64,000 nt of DNA from Mesostigma viride (taxonomy: Eukaryota; Streptophyta; Mesostigmatophyceae; Mesostigmatales; Mesostigmataceae): contig RPFO01000389.1 of assembly GCA_009746045.1 (NCBI GenBank), forward strand, positions 2,003,638-2,067,637, in the 5' to 3' direction. Both the position numbers and the translations under genes were made by a program. The number at the start of each line of letters is the position of its first letter. The stretch's first letter is position 1. The notes under the pieces are model-generated. The model had not been told where the DNA came from. It made no database searches and saw only the letters and a program-made list of their open reading frames with translations. Shown here piece after piece: positions 57,013 through 64,000 of the stretch.

Positions 57013-58533
57013 CTAGTTGCCATCCGTCTGGTAAGTGCCACGAGAAGCCAGCAGAACATCCAGGTACGCCTGGTAGTGGGCCACATCATCGGCATTGTCA
57101 TGCCTGTCTACAGTGAGGAAAACATCGGCCCACACGCCATCAGGAAACAGACCCAGAAAGGCCCAGTAATACCTATGCTGCGTAAGGACGACCTGGCCAC
57201 GGGCCCAGTCCAGGAAACCACAGGCAAAGAGGCGTAGGAAAGGCTCGACCGCGATCAAACAGAGAGCCCGCAGGAGTAGGCGATGGTACTGGATCCGAGG
57301 GCGCAAACCCGTCGGGAAGAACAGATCCACCAGGGGCTCCACGTTAGACGGCCACATCCGGATGTGCCGAACCTCACGGGAGCGCCACCGACGAGCACAC
57401 TGTCGCGACCCGAACGTCTCTAGGTAGTCGCTGGCCCGAGGAGGAGGATGGCCACGGGAGTCCAGACCCTGGCCCGGGATGGGCGCTGGACGACGGGCAT
57501 CCCACTCCAGGATGGGCTGGAGAACCGTGCTGTACGTGGCACCCGGCACCGCAGGAAACTCTACCGTAAGGGCATCTGAGGCCATAATGCCCAGAGGCGG
57601 AGGGTAAGCCCACTGGAACCCACCGTAGGTGTCCAAGTCGTTGTGACGCCTAGCCCAGCGATACAGAACACGCCGAACCAGGATCTCACCCTGGAACACA
57701 GGATCAGCTAAAATAACCATGTCGAAAGGAGGCCGATCAGTCTCAATGGGTAGGCCACGGTCCCGCGGCGCCCGACACACCTGGGAGAACCCGTAGGACA
57801 TGGACGAAATGGCAAGCTCGGCGGAGGCGCGCGGCAGGTCACACTGTCGGCAGGCGAGCGCAGACATACCGTACCCAGGGACGGGCGTGTCGCGCGACTC
57901 CGGCGTCGCATGCACCACAGAAGGGGCCCGGTCCCGATCGCCCTGGGACAACTCCCGGAGGGAATCAGCAGCGCGGGTGGTGCGAGGATCAGGGCCGCTG
58001 GCCCGAACAACCGCAGCCAAAGACCGCGAGGACGAAGGGGCAGGGGCCGAAGCAGGGGTAGGAACCGGCACAGCCGCAGCCGGCGCCGGTGCAACAGGAG
58101 GTCGCGCCGGGCTCGCTGCCAAAACCGCAGCTACCGAGGGCTCGCACAGCGCAGGCGAAACCGTAGGCGCCGAGGCAGCCGAAGGGGTAGGGGGCACAGA
58201 TACAACAGACACCCCACCTGGCGTGGCTGGAGCCTGCGCCTGGGCCGCCAAGAAAGCCCCGAAAGCCGAGGTCAGGGACTGGATCTGGGCCTGCATCGCA
58301 GAAACAGTCGCCGAGAGATGATCAGGCTCGCGATCCAAGCCCAAAGGGGTAGGCTCCACAGACACGTGCCGGGTCGTCCGTGGTGAAGACGGGACAGGAG
58401 AAGGAGCCGACACGGAGGAGGAGGACGCTGCACTTGAGGCAGAATACTCTGGCGTGCACTGCGCCTCGACTGGTGCGTCCGTATGGGAAGGGTCGCTAGC
58501 TGCTACCCCAGCTGACTGGTCCGCGATTTCCAT
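57013..58533 (-). CDS. Unidentified ORF between chromodomain and 3' LTR of gypsy element
   Basis: 506 intact codons. Residues 1-190 are Ser/Pro/Ala-rich with a predicted coiled coil around MQAQIQSLTSAFGAFLAAQA. The rest looks folded: FDMVILADPVFQGEILVRRV, EWDARRPAPIPGQG, RWRSREVRHIRMWPSNVEPL, a hydrophobic LLLRALCLIAVEPFLRLFAC and HRYYWAFLGLFPDGVWADVF. No signal peptide or zinc knuckle. The position is that of env-like genes, but there is no envelope signature. It may be a displaced gag-like protein, an accessory factor or a captured gene. The frame opens upstream of Met 58533 (DLLRAVEY), so it may be fused to the preceding ORF by frameshift. Confidence 0.6.
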   Translation of the reverse strand: MEIADQSAGVAASDPSHTDAPVEAQCTPEYSASSAASSSSVSAPSPVPSSPRTTRHVSVEPTPLGLDREPDHLSATVSAMQAQIQSLTSAFGAFLAAQAQAPATPGGVSVVSVPPTPSAASAPTVSPALCEPSVAAVLAASPARPPVAPAPAAAVPVPTPASAPAPSSSRSLAAVVRASGPDPRTTRAADSLRELSQGDRDRAPSVVHATPESRDTPVPGYGMSALACRQCDLPRASAELAISSMSYGFSQVCRAPRDRGLPIETDRPPFDMVILADPVFQGEILVRRVLYRWARRHNDLDTYGGFQWAYPPPLGIMASDALTVEFPAVPGATYSTVLQPILEWDARRPAPIPGQGLDSRGHPPPRASDYLETFGSRQCARRWRSREVRHIRMWPSNVEPLVDLFFPTGLRPRIQYHRLLLRALCLIAVEPFLRLFACGFLDWARGQVVLTQHRYYWAFLGLFPDGVWADVFLTVDRHDNADDVAHYQAYLDVLLASRGTYQTDGN

Positions 58534-58570
58534 GTACTCGACAGCCCGTAGGAGGTCACAGGGGTGTCAT

Positions 58571-58980
58571 CTACATCTGCCTCGCCCTCGCCTGGGAGCC
58601 AAGGGAACACCTCCCGTAGGCAGGAGCGGCCCACAGGGGTAGACAGGTAGGAAAACACCGGGGGCACTGAAGGACAGCGGCTATCTGCCCCAAGGCGGGA
58701 CAGCGGGAGCCGCATCCTAAAAGACAATGCCCGGCATCGTCGAACCCATGCAAGACTAGCTTTTGCGGATCGTCGGGGTCCGGGCCGAACCACGAGACCC
58801 CAAAGAGGGCAGCCCTGACTAAAGTCGCATGATGAGCCTGGAGGGCAGGCTGAACGAGGCCACCCGGATAACTGGAACGTGACACCCAGCGGCCCGGAAG
58901 GGCCTCGAAGTAGAGCTCTGGGTCCGGTGGTGGAGGGGAAGGCGGCCGGCTCTCCGACGGAGGGGTAGGATCAGCCATGA
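58571..58980 (-). pseudogene. Second unidentified 3' ORF of gypsy element
   Basis: From about 58980 (MADPTPPSESRPPSPPPP) through YFEALPGRWVSRSSYPGGLV and LVLHGFDDAGHCLL, then a frameshift near 58730 to GADSRCPSVPPVFSYLSTPV and EVFPWLPGEGEADVDDTPV in the 58793-58503 frame. It may be the N-terminal part of the following ORF. No domain recognised. Confidence 0.4.
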
Positions 58981-59054
58981 TGGCTGCGGAGGGGAGGGGA
59001 CAACCAACCACCCACCAACAGCAGGAATACGATAAGGGAGGGGCAGGTTGCCAG

Positions 59055-60579
59055 CTAGAGCTGGTGTAGGGTTTTGTAGTCCTGCAACAAGCGGCTACAA
59101 CCATCTAACTCACTCTCCGTGTACCATACTTTATCTACCTCACTACGAGCATACATCCATTTCACCTTATACTGGCGCTGGGTACCGCGGCCCTTTTTAA
59201 TATCTCTATGGGCCACGATACTCTCTACCTCGTCTTCTACCTCACCAGTGTCAGGGTTATGCTCTAAAGGGGCAGGAGCTAGTTCTCTACCAGCGAACGT
59301 GCTTTGGTGATAAAGCTTCAGCTGGCTTCTATGGAAGGTGTTAGAATGTGTCTGCCAAGAGGTAGGGATATCTATTTTATATAAGAAATTACCTACTCTA
59401 GACAACACACGGAAGGGTCCTAAGAAGGCGGGCCTAAGTTTCACTTTAAGTTCTGCTTCGAACTTGTGAGCAAAACGGCCAACACGGGGGCCTTCTACTA
59501 AGACTAAATCTCCTATATCTATTTCAGGCGCTCTTCTATCTAAGGAGGCACGCAACCTAGCAAGGTACTTGGCCTGAGCCTTTTGGTACCCTGAAATTGC
59601 GTGATCATGTGCATTTTTCATTTTATCTAGCAAGGCCTGCACACCTTCTACGGTATCCCGGGACACATCGTCCCTGTCCCGTAAAGGACTAGCTAAGAGG
59701 AGGTAGGAGTAAGAGGCTGTCTACCAGTATCTAGGAAGAAAGGCGTATAGCCATGCGCAGCCTGAGGGCAATTGTTAAGGGAGAACTCTACCAAGCATAG
59801 ATAATCCTCCCAATCACTACCAGAGCCGTTAACATAGTGCCTCAGCGCTTCTTCCACTACCCTATTAAGACGTTCTACTAGATGAGAGGAGGAGGAGTGA
59901 TAGGCAGTACCGAACGTAACCTTGGTACCAATAGCAGCGAAAACTGCTGCCAAAAGTCAGAGGTAAATAGCTTATCTTTATCACTAATAAACTGCCTACT
60001 CAAACCATGATATCTATAGACGTTATTAAGGTATAGGCGTGCGCAATCGCGTGCGGTGAGTTCTAAGGGACACGGCACGAGATGACACATACGAGTAAAA
60101 CGATCTACGAAAACAAGGATCTGGGCGTTACCTCTATCATTCTTCCTAAAAGGTCCTACAAAATCCATCATAATAGAGTCCCACGGCATGATGGGATCAG
60201 GTAGAGTCCTAGGTTCTGCTATCTGTCCTACATTGTTGGGTTTCATCTCCTGGCAAGATTGACAGGTTCTAACATACTCATCTACATCCTTTAAAAGGGA
60301 AGGCCAGTAGTAAGAGCGGGCTACTAGGTCCCGTACCCGTTTACCACCCTGATGAGCAGCTAAGTCATGCAACTCAAAGAGCAAGGAGGAGCGACAGATA
60401 GGAGGGACATACAGGCGCCATTGAGGGGGAGAATCTGCTATCTGCACATATAAAAACCCACCTACAAATTTACAAGGGTGCTTGCCTAATTGTTGGGGAT
60501 GGGCAGCAATGGCAGCTAAAGCTTCCGGCTCAGTGGCCGTAAATCTACTAATAAGGCGTTCAAGATCAGAGGTAGGCAT
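59055..60579 (-). pseudogene. Gypsy integrase with C-terminal chromodomain
   Basis: Frame 60579-59878: HHCC module (LHDLAAHQGG, CQSCQ), catalytic Asp in SIMMDFVGPF and Asp in FISDKDKLF. A shift near 59940 leads to 59953-59693 with the Glu block SSSHLVERLNRVVEEALRHY. Then 59666-59055: GDLVLVEGPRVGRFAHKFE, KLRPAFLGPFRVLSRVG, and a chromodomain (VESIVAHRDIKKGRGTQRQY, KVKWMYARSEVDKVWYTESEL). Chromodomains target integration to heterochromatin in chromoviruses. Two frameshifts make it inactive. Confidence 0.85.
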
Positions 60580-60689
60580 CGCTACAGAGGTATCCAGAAC
60601 AGGTTTAAAGAGGTCTCCTACCGCCTTGCCAAAGAGAAGGGGAGGTCCTAGAGGGACTATGTTATCATAAGACTTTCCTGACCTAGTCG

Positions 60690-61835
60690 CTATATGGCTA
60701 AGCGGTATAGAAATTTTATTTTTCCCCTCCCCCCCACCGAGACCACAGGAAGGGCCTCACACGGGAGAGAGAGTCCTACGTGAGAAAGGAGATCAGGCAT
60801 GCGAACAGCTGTATGAAAGAGATAGGCATAGGATTCATCATCAGGTAGTTCACCATAAGGGGTTACACCCATAGTAGTAGGAACTAGAGTAGTATTGAGA
60901 ACGTCCAAGTCCTCGAAAAAGGAGTAATCTGCGCGACGGGAGAGTGCATCTGGTACTATGTTATCTACACCCTTAACATACTGAAGTTTAAAAGGGGAAA
61001 ACTGTGCTAAAAACTCCATCCAGCGCGCTTGACGAGGGGTAAGGTTGGGTTGAGAGAAGATGGGTAAGGGGACGGTGGTCCGTCTGGATAACTAATCTAT
61101 AAGGATCTATCTCACAGGGTTCATTCAGGCAAACATCAAATTGGGCACCTTTAAGAAAGTGCTGCCACGCGTGGCAACAATACACCACCGCTAAGAGTTC
61201 CTGCTGGTGTACGGGATAGTTACGCTCCGCAGGGAGCATTGTCCTAGAGATATACTCAATTGGCTGTAAGCCCTGACCCTGATCCTGGAGAAGGACGCCC
61301 CCTATAGCTACCTTACTAGCGTCTGTAGCTACCACAAAGGGTTTAGTAGTATCAGGGAGGATGAGTACGGGAGGAGAGAGGAGTAGGGATTTTAGACACT
61401 GAAAAGCCGACTGACACTCACTACTCCAAACAAAGGGGATATCTTTCTTTAATAAATGATTGATAGGGGCTGCTATAGTTGCGAAACGCGGGATAAAACG
61501 CCTATAGTAAGAGGCAATCCCTAGGAAACTACGTACACCTTTAACGTCGGTAGGGGTAGGCCATTCCTGAATTGACTTAGTTTTATCCGGGTCGGTAGCG
61601 ACCCCGGCATCTGACAAGACGTGTCCTAAAAATGGTACACTCCTACCCGAACGAACTTTAGCACGGCGAGCCCACAAAGAATTTTCAGCCATTATTTCTA
61701 AGACTTTCTTTAAATCACGTAGGTGCGTTTCAAAATCAGGAGAGTAAATAAGGATATCATCTAAGTAAGCTTGAGCGCAAGAACGATCGTGCTCAGATAA
61801 GGAAACAGAGGAGAAGGAAGGATCCTTTAAGGGGT
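60690..61835 (-). pseudogene. Gypsy reverse transcriptase (3' part) and RNase H
   Basis: Begins at the catalytic motif AYLDDILIYSP, then FLGHVLSDAGVATDPDKT, FLGIASYYRRFI, RNase H VVATDASKVAIGGVL, ERNYPVHQQELLAVV, QTDHRPLTHLL, then a shift near 61010 to QYVKGVDNIVPDALSRRAD. It is truncated upstream of YLDD and frameshifted. Confidence 0.88.
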
Positions 61836-64000
61836 CCGGACGGACCGGAATTATTTCGCGCCAAAAAATTCGCGCCGGTACCCGGCACGTGAAATTGTGG
61901 TGCACGATGCGCGTAACCCTTGCGCCAAGTTGGCCATGGCGACGTGCGTTAGGTAATAAATGCAGTGATATGGCAATAAGACCGCAGAAAATTATGCAGA
62001 TGCGTCAAATCAAAGTTTCATCATGATCTTGCGTAGCCGAAGATGCATTATTGACGAGATCGATGCCATTTTTCATCCGCGTTTGCGAGGCGGTCTGGCG
62101 CGGAAATCTTGCCGCAACGAATAAGCAGCAATACATGCCTACAGCGATAATTACAAAGGTTCTTAGTCCCTAGCGATGCAGAAAGCAACGTTCATAACGG
62201 GGAGATTGAAAATGTTAAAGAACCTTTTATTTTATTACTTTTCCTCGTCATTTTCGGAAAGAAAACGCCAGGTCCTGCTTTATGCGCTGTCAACCCGTCC
62301 ATGGGTGGCTGGCATTTCTTGCGCGCCTTGTCAGGAAAGATAGCATGCCATTGTACGTCTATTATCCAGTGGTTACCCCCGAAGTCTATTGCGTTTAGAA
62401 ATCCCTTTATTCTAAGCTTTCAGCACGGTTTCCTGGAAGGGTGCGTTGACTTGTTCGCCGCTTGCTGCATGCACGTCTCTAGTTTTCCGGCAGCTTTCAA
62501 CCGATTCGCTTACGTTATGCGTGGCAAGCTCTGAAATCCTGTCTAGGATTGGGTAATATCAAGGTAAGCTGCTACGTTAATGTAATGATATATGGAAGGA
62601 TTTGGATGGCAGAGTGCTTATATTGCATATTCAACACGTACCCCGGCATGCCTCGAGGGCGGCATGCAACAAGCTGGCGAGCATATGAACCGTGCGTCTC
62701 AACGTGCTGGGAAACAAGGTGGCTATACTTCTCTTGCTGGCCATGCTTTGTATATGTGTAAGCTATGCTTACGTGTGTGTCCTCTTTAGATTTGTGGATC
62801 ACAGCCACTATGCTTCACAATCAATGTGCTCTCAAGGATGCTAGCCATGCTTATGAGGATGGCTGCAAGCCATTTCTCTTATGGCTTTGCTGTATTTCGT
62901 GTTTGCGCTTACAGTTCTGTTTTGTTGGTTGGTTTTTGAACGGGGTGATGTGAACCTGCAGGGTTAGAACATTGTGCTATTATTGCTGGTTGATTGAGGC
63001 ATCATCCTCTACTCTAAGTCAGCATAGCACGTGTAGATGAGCATGCTGTTTATGCACCTTATTGTTGAGCATGGTTTACAACCATGGTGAGGTGTGGGGT
63101 GTGGCTAGCATGTACGAGTCACCCATCTAATCCCACATGTTTCTGTTGCTATTGAACGTTGCTTGGGCCTCTAAACATTTCTGTTATTACCAATGAAGAT
63201 TGCCAACTATGCTACCATAGTGTGGTGCTGCATGCTATGAATGACCTCTCTAGTACTCAAGGCTCATGCTCAGCTTGATCCTGCATTTGGTGGCTGTTTG
63301 TATAACTCAATTGGCAGCCGTCTATGTTAGGATTCTGATGATTTGTGGTGGGCAGGTGATGAAAAGGGTTATGTTTGAGCTCATGCCAGTCTATACTAGG
63401 GTTGAGGGGTGGCAGTTGAGCACACTAGTTTATTATGCCATCAGTCTAGCTCAGAATGACCTGAATTTTGATTCCAAGATAGTTTGCATGATAAATAACT
63501 TGCTGGCACCTTGTTTGCCCCACTTGGTGGTGGGCAAGGTTGTGATTGGTGCAGCCATTTGGAATAAAACCGTATTTTCGTGCATTTTTTTTCATACAAA
63601 AGAACATAACTGTTCACATACGTGGTCAGAATGAGCTGAAAATTGGTCCCATTGATATTCCCACCCTGTGGAAGTTATTTTTGTCTCCCTGGGCCCAACC
63701 CATGCGTATTTGATTTGATTTTTTTTTTTTAGTCACAAAAAAGACGTATTTTTCGGTAAACTGCATAAGTATGCCCAGACGTGCGATTTTGGTGCTGCAA
63801 ATTAGCTCCATTCTTTGGTCTGGGTGGGGATTTGACAAAAATATGGTGTTTGGTACACAAGTGTGGGGGGGTTGTCCTAGGCAATCCGTGCTTTTAGGGG
63901 GTGTGCGCTCCAAAAAAAGCTCCGTGCACATGTATTGTGATGGGCCTTGAACTCAACAAGTAGCCGGATGCATGCCCAAGGGTCATATTTATGGTCCCCC
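61836..64000. other. No recognised gene; start resembles 31990-32120 repeat
   Basis: 61860-61950 shares ordered blocks with 32025-32125. The remainder is AT-moderate sequence with short ORFs only (longest 122 codons, 63266-63634, no domain). A T run lies at 63720-63731. Confidence 0.5.

Larger units (their letters stand above)
56077..61835 (-). mobile_element. 5'-truncated Ty3/gypsy chromovirus with extra 3' ORFs
   Basis: 3' LTR at 56077-56641 (minus reading TGTTACGTCGCG...GGACGTAACA). A purine tract lies directly upstream on the minus strand (complement of 56642-56660). Minus order: RT, RNase H, integrase, chromodomain, then two further ORFs, then the LTR. The 5' end is lost within RT near 61835; gag, protease and the 5' LTR are absent. 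Confidence 0.85.

Overview
This is a repeat-rich nuclear window from a plastid-bearing eukaryote. The best guess is a chlorophyte green alga, probably Chlamydomonadales-like. Two host genes support that: the 5' part of a TIC236/TamB-type chloroplast envelope gene (minus strand, exons at 7337-8387 and 1284-2038) and a complete actin-related protein 10 (dynactin Arp11-type) gene (plus strand, 23960-28999, four exons). A Penelope-like element with an N-terminal GIY-YIG domain and a CxC linker, an arrangement known from green algae (Chlamys type), points the same way. The taxon is inference. There is no bacterial-style operon, and no rRNA or complete tRNA was seen.

Layout. 1-8387: TIC236, whose introns are filled by satellites: a heptamer array (1-1150), a nonamer array that flips strand (2190-2870) and a 3.6-kb hexamer array (3031-6668). 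8785-18486: a nest of transposons. A hAT-like element (8793-18478, TSD CTACCTAG) holds a second copy of itself (8988-14646, TSD CAAAACAC). The inner copy holds a truncated LINE (9284-9842, 17-bp TSD) and a 4.4-kb second hAT-like element (9967-14376) with a HIRAN-domain ORF and a MITE. The outer copy holds the Penelope-like element (14681-18042). With the insertions removed, both copies reduce to about 661 bp. 18936-23815: LINE pieces, MITEs, a solo LTR and minisatellites. 23960-28999: the Arp10 gene, with a 16-bp minisatellite in its last intron. 29020-34280: three 5'-truncated LINE tails and an uncharacterised repeat ending in a 56-bp-arm hairpin.

34285-54720: one LINE on the minus strand (ORF1, then ORF2 with APE endonuclease and RT), cut by two copia-like LTR retrotransposons and a MITE. 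The copia-like elements lie at 35987-44384 (TSD GAAGA) and 44599-50910 (TSD GCGGC). Without these insertions the LINE is about 4.9 kb. Both copia-like elements share the domain order gag, integrase, retropepsin-like domain, RT, RNase H. The protease-like domain lies after the integrase and its active site lacks the usual glycine. This is the most unusual system in the window. 56077-61835: a 5'-truncated Ty3/gypsy chromovirus on the minus strand with a large unidentified ORF between the chromodomain and the 3' LTR. 61836-64000 has no recognised gene.

The two host genes are unrelated in function: one concerns the chloroplast envelope, the other dynactin and the cytoskeleton. Everything else is mobile or satellite DNA. 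Insertion order can be read from TSDs and from empty sites elsewhere in the window.
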